Assembly: GCF_032854445.1 (NCBI RefSeq)
Contig: NC_088307.1
Location: 23,821,953-23,885,952 of the forward strand
Source: Liolophura sinensis
Lineage: Eukaryota > Mollusca > Polyplacophora > Chitonida > Chitonidae
Reading direction: 5' to 3'
DNA: 64,000 nucleotides
Under the pieces are notes generated by a model that worked only from the letters and a program-made list of their open reading frames with translations, did not search any database and was not told the DNA's origin. Positions 54,188 through 64,000 of the stretch are shown piece by piece; position 1 is the first letter of the stretch, and each line of letters opens with the position of its first letter. The position numbers and the translations under genes were made by a program.

Positions 54188-57100
54188 CTGAAAAGGAAAA
54201 GAAACAAACCCAAATCAGAAATGACAAGTACTTATGAGATTCTCTGATACCTGAATTGATGTACATGTAACCAAGTTTTCAGTGGCATGCCACTAGTTCT
54301 GTAGCAGATCTCTAGCATTCCACTGCTATTCACCTAGCCTTCATCTGCTGAGAGAGCAATAATACTGTAGATGGCCTTGGTGCCAATAAACAGTTAATGC
54401 CAACTGTGAGGCCATTTCTGCAGTCTATGTACTGATAATCACTCATCTTCCTCCAATATGGTTTACGGTTTCGTTGGCCCGGGGGTTAGAGCGTGCACCT
54501 CAAAGTCGGGAAATCCGGGATCAAACATGGGTGGTGTCATCCAAAATTTTACAAATGGTACTAGTTGCTGCCTGGCTTGGTGCTCAGCACTGATAGGTTA
54601 GAGCAAGGAAACAGGACTGGTTGGCACGGTGTCAGTATAATTTGACCGGGTAGGGTGTCACGTATGGCATGATAATTTGACCGGTCAGGGTGTCACGTAT
54701 GGCATGATACATGTACTTCAGTGGCAGCAGAACTTTGGCGGCACTGGACGCTGGTGCTACAAGAAGATACAGTGTATGTACACACACCTAATGACTCGAT
54801 GTCGTCATATGACTGAAATTGGGAAGTAGGACATTACACCCCAAGCATTCATTCCTCTCACATGATTTGCATATCTCTATACCACAAGTGGGAAAGTTTA
54901 TCAGTTACTCGCCAAAGGTCAATGGTTTACCACTGAAACTTAAGTTTCTTCAACTCCTAAAGCAGTCATTCTATAAAAGACAAATTCCTAAGTATGGCAT
55001 TAAACCACTATCAGAATAATTAATATGTAAGGGTAGCAGCTTTCCACTCCTCATGGGAATTTCACTTTAGCTCATCTAGTAGATCGATGAATTTTGAATG
55101 TGGAGAAAAATACCCACGTTGTCCTTGAGTATGGCATTAAACCACAATCAGATTAATAAATATGGCATGGGAGCATCTTTTCCAGCAGCAGCTAGTAGGG
55201 ATTTTCATTGTGGCTCAGTTGTTAGAGTTAGAATCCTGTTGACGTGGTGACCATAGTTCAAATCCCGGTGTGACTCACACAGCAAATCTTTCAAATATGT
55301 CACAGTCGTTACTCACCTCCCATTGTGACGTCCACAGTGATGCGGATGTTCACATTAAGGTACTTGGGTTGCACCGAGAAGAAGACGGTGCGGCCCTGGT
55401 GCAGCGGTGGGGGTTCGGGATTGCACCGATTCTGTGTGACGGGATCAAAGCAGTAGTCTTGTTCCATGGTCATGTGACGATAACACTGGTGACCGTTGAT
55501 TGGATGACCTAGGAAGTACTCCTTACAGCTCGAGCACTGGATAAAAAGAATGAAAACAATAGATATAACTATTTCTGAGTGCCCAAAATAAATAAATAAA
55601 TAAATAACCACAATGGTGAAGCAGCATATGAGGTTGCACTATAGTGTGAAGTATTTATTTATTTCATTTCATTGGTATTTTACGCCGTACTCAAGAATAT
55701 TTCACTTATACGACGATGGATAGTGTGAAGTAAGATCTGCTACATCAAGAACTGTTATTTATTTATTTATCTGATTGGTGTTTTACACCGTACTCAAGAA
55801 TATTTCACTTATGTGACGGCGGCCAACATTATGGTGGGTGGCACAGGCCGGGGGAAACCCACGACCATCCGCAGGTTGCTTGCAGACCTTCCCACTTACG
55901 GCCAGAGAGGAAGCCAGCATGCGCTGGACTTGAACTCACAGCGACCGCATTGGTGAGAGGCTCCTGGGCCATTACGCTGCGCTAGCGCGCTAACCGACTG
56001 AGCCACGGAGGCCCCCTCAAGAACTGTTAGTAGTGCAATGCCCACAATGTTACAATGCACTGGTTTCTAATGTAAGAGCACACATGTATACTGGTTTTAA
56101 TGTGATGTCATTATGATGAATTGAGAAAGGAACGTTTGATGTCAATAAAATGGCGACAGATCCTGCCTTTTGGCATACGCTGGGTTCTCAATAAAATGGC
56201 AACAGATCCTGCCGTTTGGCGTTTGCTGGGTTCTCAATAAAATGGCGACAGATTCTGCCGTTTGGCGTTCGCTGGGTTCTCAATAAAATGGCGACAGATT
56301 CTGCCGTTTGGCATTCGCTGGGTTCTCAATAAAATGGCGACAGATCCTGCCGTTTGGCATTTGCTGGGTTCCCAATAAAATGGCGACAGATCCTGCCGTT
56401 TGGCGTTTGTTGGGTTCTCAATAAAATGGCGACAGATCCTGCCGTTTGGCGTTCGCTGGGTTCCCAATAAAATGGCGACAGATCCTGTCGTTGGCGTTTG
56501 CTGGGTTCCCAATAAAATGGCGACAGATCCTGTCGTTGGCGTTTGCTGGGTTCCCAATAAAATGGCAACAGATCCTGTCGTTTGGCATACGCTGGGTTCC
56601 CAATAAAATGGCGACAGATCCTGCCGTTTGGCATTTGCTAGGTTCCCAATAAAATGGCAACAGATCCTGCCGTTTGGCATTTGCTAGGTTCCCAATAAAA
56701 TGGCAACAGATCCTGCCGTTTGGCATTTGTTGGGTTCTCAATAAAATGGCGACAGATCCTGCCGTTTGGCGTTCGCTGGGTTCTCAATAAAATGGCAACA
56801 GATCCTGCCGTTTGGCGTTTGCTGGGTTCCCAATAAAATGGCAACAGATCCTGCCGTTTGGCGTTTGCTAGGTTCCCAATAAAATGGCAACAGATCCTGC
56901 CGTTTGGCGTTTGCTAGGTTCCCAATAAAATGGCGACAGATCCTGCCGTTTGGCGTTTGCTGGGTTCCCAATAAAATGGCGACAGATCCTGTCGTTTGGC
57001 GTTCGCTGGGTTCCCAATAAAATGGCAACAGATCCTGCCATTTGGCGTTTGCTGGGTTCTCAATAAAATGGCGACAGATCCTGCCGTTTGGCGTTTGCTG

Positions 57101-60100
57101 GGTTCCCAATAAAATGGCAACAGATCCTGCCGTTTGGCGTTTGCTAGGTTCCCAATAAAATGGCGACAGATCCTGTCGTTTGGCGTTCGCTGGGTTCCCA
57201 ATAAAATGGCAACAGATCCTGCCGTTTGGCGTTTGCTAGGTTCCCAATAAAATGGCGACAGATCCTGTCGTTTGGCGTTCGCTGGGTTCCCAATAAAATG
57301 GCGGCAGATCCTGCCATTTGGCGTTTGCTGGGTTCCCAATAAAATGGAGACAGATCCTGCCGTTTGGCGTTTGCTAGGTTCCCAATAAAATGGCGACAGA
57401 TCCTGCCGTTTGGCGTTCGCTGGGTTCTCAATAAAATGGCGGCAGATCCTGCCGTTTGGCGTTCACTGGGTTCCCAATAAAATGGCAACAGATCCTGTCG
57501 TTTGGCGTTCGCTGGGTTCTCAATAAATGGCAACAGATCCTGCTGTTTGGCGTTTGCTGGGTTCCCAATAAAATGGCAACAGATCCAGCTGTTTGGCGTT
57601 TGCTGGGTTCCCAATAAAATGGCGACAGATCCTGCCGTTTGGCGTTCGCTGGGTTCTCAAAAAAATGGCAACAGATCCTGTCGTTTGGCGTTTGCTAAGT
57701 TCCCAATAAAATCAGGATGACATTACAATCCAACTGATAAACGTGTTCCTGTACATGGGATGGTCTGGCAGCAATCTGTGGATGGTCATGGGTTTCCTCT
57801 GGGCTCTACCCAGTTTCCTCCCACAATAATGTTGGCTGTCATTGTATAAGTGAAATATTCTTGAGTATTCAGTGTAAAACACAAATCAAATATGTAAATA
57901 AATTAAAGCGCTTGCCCTTCAATCCCCAAGTCACAATCCCATTCTCAAACAGAGAATTTTTTCTTAGCATTCCTCTGCTTCAGAACCTTATCAGGTAAAA
58001 ATCGGCCATTGATCAGATCTTGCATTTCACCAAAATAACATATGTCACAGGTGAGAAAGTTCACTAGTAAATCACCCTAGGTCTGCGGTTTACTCTAGTT
58101 ACCTCATGATGTAAAACTGATCACGATGGCATGAACCTATAATTAGCTTCATTACTACTTCGCTGGACATTAGCTGTCTACCATCAGAAAAACAGGTTTC
58201 CTCTGATACAGCACACATGTACAATCTGATAGTGAGAATGGTCAGCAATCTGAGTAATTCTATACCTGTAATGTCTCACAACTTGCAGTTAACATCACAG
58301 CATTTTTTTTAACCTAATTCCGCATAAGCCATCGTGCTATGCTACTATACATACATGAAACAGAATAAAACCCTAACTGAGCTAAGCTGACAAGAGGCTA
58401 TATTTCACTGGATACATCTGACAATTTGTCAACTATAACACTGCCGTTGATGCTCTGTTTTTACTCTCTTTGCTGTATTGTAAGTCTTTAATCATATGGA
58501 AAGAGTACCACACGAGTGTCTTTGACAAAGCATATCAACTGCAGGTGAGAATGGCAAGTCATGGAGAGAGTACCTCATGTCTAGCTCTTTACCTGTTTCT
58601 GCCAACACGGTTTCTTCTCCTTGCTATCCTTGTTGCAGCTCGTCTCTGTGTTGTTTCGGCAATCGCAGTCCTCACCTGTCAGCTCATTGCAGGTGGCGCT
58701 GTGCCCATTACACTGACACCTGCAATCAGGGGAGATAACAACTGCTGGTTAGCTTGATTGTTTTGGGGTTTCCAGTCGTTTTTAACATTATCTGGGTGAC
58801 ATAATTCCGTGAAGTATGGTATGCCAGTACTTAACCAGAAACAGGGCTGGATGAGTAGGTTATCTGAGTAAACACTTACTTGAGACAGGGCTGGATGGGT
58901 TTGTTATCTGAGTAAACACTTACTTGAGACAGGGCTGGATGGGTTTGTTATCTGAGTAAACACTTACTTGAGACAGGGCTGGATGGGTTTGTTATCTGAG
59001 TAAACACTTACTTGAGACAGGGCTGGATGGGTTTGTTATCTGAGGAAACACTTACTTGAGACAGGGCAGTCCGAGTTGGTTATCTGAGTAAACACTTACT
59101 TGAGACAGGTTGGATGAGTACATGCAGGTTATCTGAGTAAGCATTTAACTGAGACGGGGCTGTCCGAGTTGGTTATCTGAGTAAACACTTATTTGAGATG
59201 GGTTGGATGAGTAGGTTATCTAAGTAAAAATTTACTTGAGACAGGGCTGTCCATGTTGTCTCCCTCAGTAAACACTTACTTGAGACAGGGCTGTCTGGGT
59301 TGGGTATATGGGTAAACACTTACATGAGAAAGGGCTTTATGAGTTGATCCTCTGAGTAAACACTTACTTGAGACAGGGCTGTCTGAGTAAACACTTACTT
59401 GAGACGAACTGGATGAATAGGTCATCTGAGTAAACACTTATTTGAGACAGGTTGTATCATTAGGTTGTCCGAGTAAACACTTGCTAGACAGGGGTGGAGG
59501 AGTAGGTTATCTGAGTAAACACTTATTTGAGACAGGTTGGATCAGCAGGTTATCTGAGTAAACACTTATTTGAGACAGGTTGGATCAGTAGGTTATCTGA
59601 GTAAACACTTACTTGAGAGAGGCTGTATGAGTTAATTCTCTGAGTATACACTTGCTAGAGACAGGGGTGGAGGAGTAGGTAATCTGAGTAAACACTTATT
59701 TCAGACAGGTTGGATCAGCAGGTTATCTGAGTAAACACTTATTTGAGACAGGTTGGATCAGCAGGTTATCTGAGTAAACATTTACTTGAGAGAGGGCTGT
59801 ATGAGTTGATTTTCTGAGTAAACACTTACCAGAGACAGGGGTGGAGGAGTAGGTTATCTGAGTAAACACTTATTTCAGACAGGTTGGATCACCAGGTTAT
59901 CTGAGTAAACATTTACTTGAGAGAGGGCTGTATGAGTTGATTCTCTGAGTAAACACTTACCAGAGACAGGGGTGGAGGAGTAGGTTATCTGAGTAAACAC
60001 TTATTTCAGACAGGTTGGATCACCAGGTTATCTGAGTAAACATTTACTTGAGAGAGGGCTGTATGAGTTGATTCTCTGAGTAAACACTTACCAGAGACAG

Positions 60101-63100
60101 GGGTGGAGGAGTAGGTTAATCTGCATAAACACCTATCTGAGACAGGTTGGATGAGTAGGTTATCTGAGTAAACACTTGAGAGAGGCTGTATGAGTAGATT
60201 CTCTGAGTAAACACTTACCAGAGACAGGGGTGGAAGAGTTAGTTGTTTGAGTGAGCGCTTACTTGAGACAGGGCTTCACGGGTTGGTTGTTTGAGTACTT
60301 ACTTGAGACAGGGCTGGATGAGTTGGTTGTCCTGGCGTATCCTGAAGTATCCCACAAGGCACTTGTCACAATGTTCCATGGTTGTGTTGTGCTGACATGA
60401 CAAACACACTGCATCTTCTTCCTTGGGGCCTGTCCTTATCTTGCTCAACTGCAACAACGACACCTATAATAATTGAACACCGCATCTCCGCATGCTGTTT
60501 CATGCAACTTGATCAGTTTTACGAATGTTCTATTCCATCAAATATCTTTCACTTATTGGTACTTAACACTAAACAACTAACATTTTCAAATAAATGTTGG
60601 CAACAGTTTTCTTCCTTCTTTTGTATATCTATTCATTTATTTGATTGTTGTTTTAGGCCATACTCAAAAATATTTCACTTATATAAAGGCTACCAGCCTT
60701 ATGGTGGGAGAGTCTGGGGGAAACCCATGAACGTAAGTAGGCTGTTGGGAGGCCTTCCCAAGTTCGGGCGGGGTAAGAAGCCAGCATAAGCTGGAATTGG
60801 GAACTCATAGTGTCCGCATTGGTGGGAGACTCCTGGTTCATTGTCCCGTGCTGACGTGCTAACCCGATCAGCCACGGAGGCCCTCAGACACGGAGACCCT
60901 CAATTGAGCTTTAAGTGAATGGTCCAGATTCAAAAATTTGTTCGTTCGAAAAAGAGGCTCAAGTGATTTTACACAGATAGTGGTTGCTATTCAAATCTTG
61001 TTCTAACCAGCTTTGGGTAGACCACATTTTTTAAGTATACAGACCTGATTTTCACTAATTCTTTGTGAGGCATAGTCAAGGCCATATGCTATGCTCTCTT
61101 CATAGGTCACGCAGAAATCTGTATGGTTATTGCAGAACTCTCGACAAGAAATACACGACTTCCCATCTCTGGGATCGCCCACAAAAAATGGCTTACACAA
61201 GCTGCACTGGTGACCCTGTATTTAGAAGGATGTTCACAAAAAGGTTTAACTTCAAGAATCTAAAAATAAATGTTCTAATTTATGTTTATATTTGTTTATT
61301 TCATTGTTGCTTAATGCCACACTTAAGACTTTTTCACTTATATGATGCAAGTTTAATGGATAGAGGAAAGTAAAATACCTGGGAAATACCACAGGCCTTT
61401 GGCAAATTACTAATGAATTTTCTCACACATGATGAACGCAGTTATGCACACCATATTAATGGAGACATGTTTTTCTACTCCGTCAGTGACAAGTAAGCCC
61501 ATGATGTACAAAGACACAAACATCTGTTACCCAAGGAGGACATGTAGTTTCTAGCTTCAGGACTGTCTTACAGAGTATAGCCCAAAGCTAACCTGGACAC
61601 TCCTCCCGTAACCCCCAGCTTCGCTCATATGGACTTGCACGTGGACAATTTCAATAAAACAGTAATCCAGCCAATTAAACTTTTGAATTGGGCAAACCAA
61701 ACTAACATCTGGCATGTTTAGAATTTTTTTTTTCAACTTGGGGCAGGGTGATAAGCCGTGAAAATTTGATCCCAGCCAACATTCTGTAACAGGGAATGCA
61801 ATTCTTTTACATGCAGTTTACATACCAACATAGCAAAAATATTGTGTCCTTTAAGAATTGCATGCCCTGTAAACAGAATGTTTTCCGCAGCACATCACCC
61901 ACCCTGAAGGTGACAAAAAAATTCCAAACATGGCGGACGTTAAATTGGTTTGCCAGATTCAAAAGTTTAAATGGCTGGATTAATATTGAAAGATTGTTTA
62001 CCTATGCCGGCTTTCACGTTTACAGTCTGTTCAGTATGTTTACATCAGGGAATTGGTGGATAACAAAAATAAGGTAGGGTTCAAGCCATTGTTTTTATTG
62101 AAATTGTCTGCTGTGAAAGTCCACGTGACCCAAGCTGGGCGTTACAGTAGGAATGTCCAACTTAGCTTTGGTCTAATATAATACTGTAATTCTTCAACCT
62201 TTTCCTGTGATTGCAAGGTGCTTGTTCAAGCACATTCTGTGCAGGCTGATACAATTACACTTTTTGTAAAGCCCTGAAATTGGCCAACCTGACCAATGTA
62301 ATTTTGCAGTCAATGTAGATAATGTTATGAAACAGATACAGCAGATAAATAAGCCACTGAGAAAAACTTGCACAACACAACAACAGCAGCAACTCTTACC
62401 ATGGTATTGTTGGAACAGCCAGTACAAACAGTGGTTTCATTTTCACTTTTACAGTTGCTGTGCTTGTTACACTGACACTCCACGGAGCAGTTCCGTCCGA
62501 CCCAGCCGAAGTCACAAGCGCAGTCGTCTGGGCGGACACATCGTCCCCGGATACAGCCTTGGTTACACTGGGGTACGCACTCCAATTGACTGCAAATTAA
62601 CAAGCAAATTCAGAGCATTTAGTACATACTTGTTATATGTCAAATCTTTTGCATGGAGCAAGCTGGTTTTCAAACCTGATTTGAGGTGCTATAAAATGAA
62701 CCAGAAAAAAACATGAACAAACAATTTCCTCTTTTGAGGCTCTCAAATATCGATCCATTCTAAACATATTTGCCGTCAACGGATGAAAACTATCATAGAT
62801 CTTCAGATTTTTCTGAATTTCCTATTTTTTCAAAAGGTTTCTGATCATATAAATATGTCTTCAACAGGAAAACTTGCTTGTACAATTCAAATTTACCACA
62901 AATCAGATGATTTTTTTTTCTTTTATACCCTCCTTCGACATCGAAAAAAAAAATTGATTCTGTTCCAACAATTAAAACTGTTGTCTATAACATATTGTTT
63001 TTAATAGTGGAGCTGATGAGCCTAAAACAACAGATCACATTCAATTATGGCAGACACATTCACTGCCTACCCTTTTTACTTCCCATAACTCTCAAATACC

Positions 63101-63317
63101 CAGCCAGCTAGAAAGCTGCAGAGTTGTCTCCCTTACCCTCCGGCCTTTTCGTATCCTTGTTTACAGACACACTGGTAGGCTATGGGCGTGTCCTGGCAGT
63201 CTTCCGTTTCATTATTACAGTTATGATGGTTGTTCTCACACTCGTTCTCCGGCGGACATTTCATGAACGACCAGAATATGGGGTCAAGGAACTGTAGTGA
63301 GCGGTTTGTAGCCGCGA
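53277..63317 (-). CDS. MEGF8: MEGF8 (multiple EGF-like domains 8), seven 3'-terminal exons; gene continues past the window
   Basis: Exons in transcript order: 63317-63137, 62589-62400, 61215-61045, 60448-60303, 58719-58593, 55536-55317, 54187-53277. All introns are GT/AG with matching phases. MEGF8 is a very large single-pass membrane protein; in vertebrates it works with MOSMO and MGRN1-type ubiquitin ligases to dampen Hedgehog signalling and is needed for left-right patterning. Diagnostic features here are WSFMKCPPENEC, laminin-EGF modules rich in CxCNxHS, the helix block HIDLFVFFSVFFSCFFLFL, MASRPFA, and a tail block EPTDDGIAAVG...LPGG that matches the vertebrate C-terminus. Attractin shares MASRPFA but lacks the other two blocks. 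The large ectodomain lies upstream, beyond 64000. Confidence 0.9.
54463..54822 (+). mobile_element. SINE family B with an internal duplication
   Basis: Head cgttggcccgggggttagag and gggatcaaacatgggtg, then gcttggtgctcagcactgat and gaactttggcggc. The segment ataatttgaccgg...gtcacgtatggcatg occurs twice in tandem. It lies in the last MEGF8 intron, antisense to the gene. Confidence 0.75.
54830..55170 (+). mobile_element. Old SINE 3' fragments
   Basis: Two diverged tails (tttatcagttactcgccaaa ... aagtatggcattaaaccact and ccttgagtatggcattaaac) of the older type seen at 4962-5158. Confidence 0.45.
55201..55280 (+). mobile_element. Diverged tRNA-like SINE head
   Basis: attgtggctcagttgttaga resembles an A-box region and catagttcaaatcccggtgt a B-box. 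No body is recognised because the MEGF8 donor follows at 55316. Confidence 0.45.
55317..55536 (-). CDS. MEGF8: MEGF8 exon, cysteine-rich juxtamembrane module
   Basis: 220 nt, phase 0 to 1. It encodes CSSCKEYFLGHPINGHQCYR, then DYCFDPVTQNRC and GRTVFFSVQPKYLNVNIRIT. The GHxxNGxQCYR and VQPKxxNV blocks are shared with vertebrate MEGF8. Donor gtgagt. Confidence 0.92.
55654..55719 (-). mobile_element. Truncated SINE A with a perfect 13-bp target duplication
   Basis: Only tail and about 45 bp of body (tacgccgtactcaagaatat), flanked by atagtgtgaagta at 55641-55653 and 55720-55732. Confidence 0.9.
55758..56016 (-). mobile_element. SINE A, full length, perfect 13-bp target duplication
   Basis: 259 bp from the TTTA tail to the head ccgactgagccacggaggcc. 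Flanked by tcaagaactgtta at 55745-55757 and 56017-56029. The best-preserved reference copy in the window. Confidence 0.95.
56142..57710 (+). repeat. 46-bp minisatellite, about 34 units, in a MEGF8 intron
   Basis: Unit aataaaatggcgacagatcc then tgccgtttggcgtttgctgggttccc. Variants alter gcg/gca, gcc/gtc and gggttc/aggttc. Each unit carries AATAAA on the strand opposite MEGF8. The frames seen on either strand are repeat artefacts. Confidence 0.95.
57753..57903 (+). mobile_element. SINE A, 5'-truncated
   Basis: Contains cagcaatctgtggatggtca, ctctacccagtttcctccca and ataagtgaaatattcttgag, ending in an AAAT-rich tail. Confidence 0.8.
58380..58490 (+). repeat. Single copy of dispersed repeat D in a MEGF8 intron
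   Basis: Reads atatttcactggatacatct, gacaatttgtcaactataac, then gatgctctgtttttactctc tttgctgta. It shows the full order of segments from which the 48-bp array was made. Confidence 0.75.
58593..58719 (-). CDS. MEGF8: MEGF8 exon, EGF/laminin-type module
   Basis: 127 nt. It completes a Lys codon from the previous exon and then reads CQCNGHSATCNELTGEDCDC, RNNTETSC (sequon NNT) and PCWQKQ. Donor gtaaag; phase 0 to the next exon. Confidence 0.9.
58835..60302 (-). repeat. About 44-bp minisatellite derived from a MEGF8 exon end plus splice donor
   Basis: Minus-strand unit: ctcatccagccctgtctcaa|gtaagtgtttactcagataac. The first part equals the coding end of exon 60448-60303. About 30 units. Many keep an intact GTAAGT; others lose it (aaataagt). 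From about 59690 rightward, three units form a 131-bp higher-order repeat that contains ctg|gtaagt (sites near 59824, 59955, 60086 and 60213). Confidence 0.93.
60303..60448 (-). CDS. MEGF8: MEGF8 exon, laminin-EGF module; its 3' end seeds a minisatellite
   Basis: 146 nt, phase 0 to 2. It encodes LSKIRTGPKEEDAVCLSCQH, NTTMEHCDKCLVGYFRIR and NQLIQPCLK. The last 22 or so coding bases together with the donor (ctcaa|gtaagt) recur about 30 times in the following intron (58835-60302). Confidence 0.9.
60629..60900 (-). mobile_element. SINE A, minus, full length, diverged
   Basis: Contains tttgattgttgttttaggcc, cttatggtgggag, gtaagaagccagcataagct and the head cgatcagccacggaggccct. Confidence 0.85.
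61045..61215 (-). CDS. MEGF8: MEGF8 exon, EGF/laminin-type module
   Basis: 171 nt, phase 0 to 0. It encodes GHQCSLCKPFFVGDPRDGKS, CISCREFCNNHTDFCVTYEE (sequon NHT) and YASQRISENQ. The donor is the weaker gtctgt. Confidence 0.85.
61279..61350 (-). mobile_element. SINE A 3' fragment, minus
   Basis: tatttcattgttgcttaatg then cacacttaagactttttcac, a diverged tail and first body segment. Confidence 0.55.
61351..62399. other. MEGF8 intron without recognised elements
   Basis: No SINE A copy, array or exon is visible between 61351 and 62399. An open frame at 61796-62077 on the antisense strand has no recognisable domain. Confidence 0.5.
62400..62589 (-). CDS. MEGF8: MEGF8 exon, paired EGF modules
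   Basis: 190 nt. It encodes QLECVPQCNQGCIRGRCVRP, DDCACDFGWVGRNC and CQCNKHSNCKSENETTVCTG, ending CSNNTM. Donor gtaaga. Phase 2 in, phase 0 out. Confidence 0.92.
63137..63317 (-). CDS. MEGF8: MEGF8 exon, first in window (EGF module)
   Basis: 181 nt, entering at phase 1. It encodes AATNRSLQFLDPIFWSFMKC, PPENECENNHHNCNNETEDC and a calcium-EGF-like AYQCVCKQGYEKAGG. The upstream exon is beyond the window. Confidence 0.9.
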
Positions 63318-63689
63318 CTGAAACATATTCCCGAACAACTTTTAAAAAACTACTGTATTCAGCAATAAAAAAAAAAATCCCCCATAAAGCACATTTTTAG
63401 AAGAAATAAGGTCATAGAATATTACTTTTGGTACTCAAACTTACATCTTCATAAAGTACAATATCACAATAAAACACCTTTTTTAAATCAATAAAGAAGC
63501 CATGGACCAAAATTCAGGTTCTTTCATGTTAAACATACAGCAACCTAAATTGGCCGTGGTGATAAACAATGTAATTCTGACATGCAACCATTTTGTTCAT
63601 TCGACAAGGATGTGACAATAGTTGATGCAGTGCATTTTGTCATTGTGACACAAATTTTGAAAAAGGGAAGTAACTACTACAAATAAGGC

Positions 63690-64000
63690 CCCCATTCCAC
63701 AAAGTGATCAAAGGCTAAGCTGAGGGTAACTACTTGGAGGGAAACAGGGCCTGGTTCCACAAAGTGAGCAAAGGCTAAGCTGAATGTAACTACTCGGAGG
63801 GAAACAGGGCCTGTTTCCACAAAGTGATCAAAGGCTAAGCTGAACGTAACTACTCGGAGGGAAACAGGGCCTGGTTCCACAAAGTGAGCAAAGGCTAAGC
63901 TGAATGTAACTACTCGGAGGGAAACAGGGCCTGGTTCCACAAATTGATCAAAGGCTAAGCTGAACGTAACTACTCAGAGGGAAACAGGGCCTGGTTCCAC
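63690..64000 (-). repeat. 60-bp tandem repeat running off the window
   Basis: Unit ccacaaagtgatcaaaggct then aagctgaacgtaactactcggagg gaaacagggcctggtt (plus strand), at least five units. A 20-residue period appears as an open frame on the minus strand and is a repeat artefact. Confidence 0.9.

Noticed and set aside
56234-57614. Minus-strand frames such as PFYWEPSKRQTAGSVAIL repeats
   Set aside because: By-product of the 46-bp array, with frames breaking and restarting where units vary by one base.

Overview
This is a piece of an animal nuclear genome. It has short exons bounded by GT and AG, AT-rich introns, many tRNA-derived SINEs with TAAA-type tails, and many minisatellites. The two recognisable genes and the SINE style suggest a lophotrochozoan (mollusc- or brachiopod-like) invertebrate; that placement is inference. 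No prokaryotic, viral or CRISPR features were seen. A 200-base N gap at 8945-9144 shows this is draft assembly.

Left third (1-24955, plus strand): the 3' half of a metabotropic GABA-B receptor subunit 1 gene (GABBR1) appears twice. Copy 1 (1-8944) runs into the N gap. Copy 2 (14240-24955) is complete to its stop codon and is preceded at 10291 by the TM2 exon. The copies match in exons and introns and their coding substitutions are nearly all synonymous. They differ by a 23-bp VNTR (about 17 versus 73 units), a 554-bp indel and single-base indels. Two unmerged haplotypes explain this best, though a partial tandem duplication is possible. Each copy carries one frameshift: copy 1 in its last exon, copy 2 in the TM2 exon.

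Middle (25-53 kb): mostly non-coding sequence packed with tandem arrays (20, 21, 42 and 48 bp units), SINEs and a LINE relic. It also holds a probable small unrecognised four-exon plus-strand gene (41229-45446, about 147 aa), with a cluster of CRE-like TGACGTCA sites just upstream and an AATAAA downstream.

Right (53277-63317, minus strand): the seven 3'-terminal exons of MEGF8, encoding EGF/laminin-EGF modules, a membrane-proximal domain, the transmembrane helix and the MASRPFA cytoplasmic tail. The gene continues past the window. Its introns carry a 46-bp array with an antisense AATAAA in each unit and a 1.4-kb array built from the exon's own 3' end plus splice donor.

GABBR1 and MEGF8 converge on the middle region. 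I see no operon-like or functional coupling between them. The most unusual observations are the exon/splice-donor-derived minisatellite, the dispersed repeat that seeded a 48-bp array, the decoy acceptor in GABBR1 and the unrecognised small gene.
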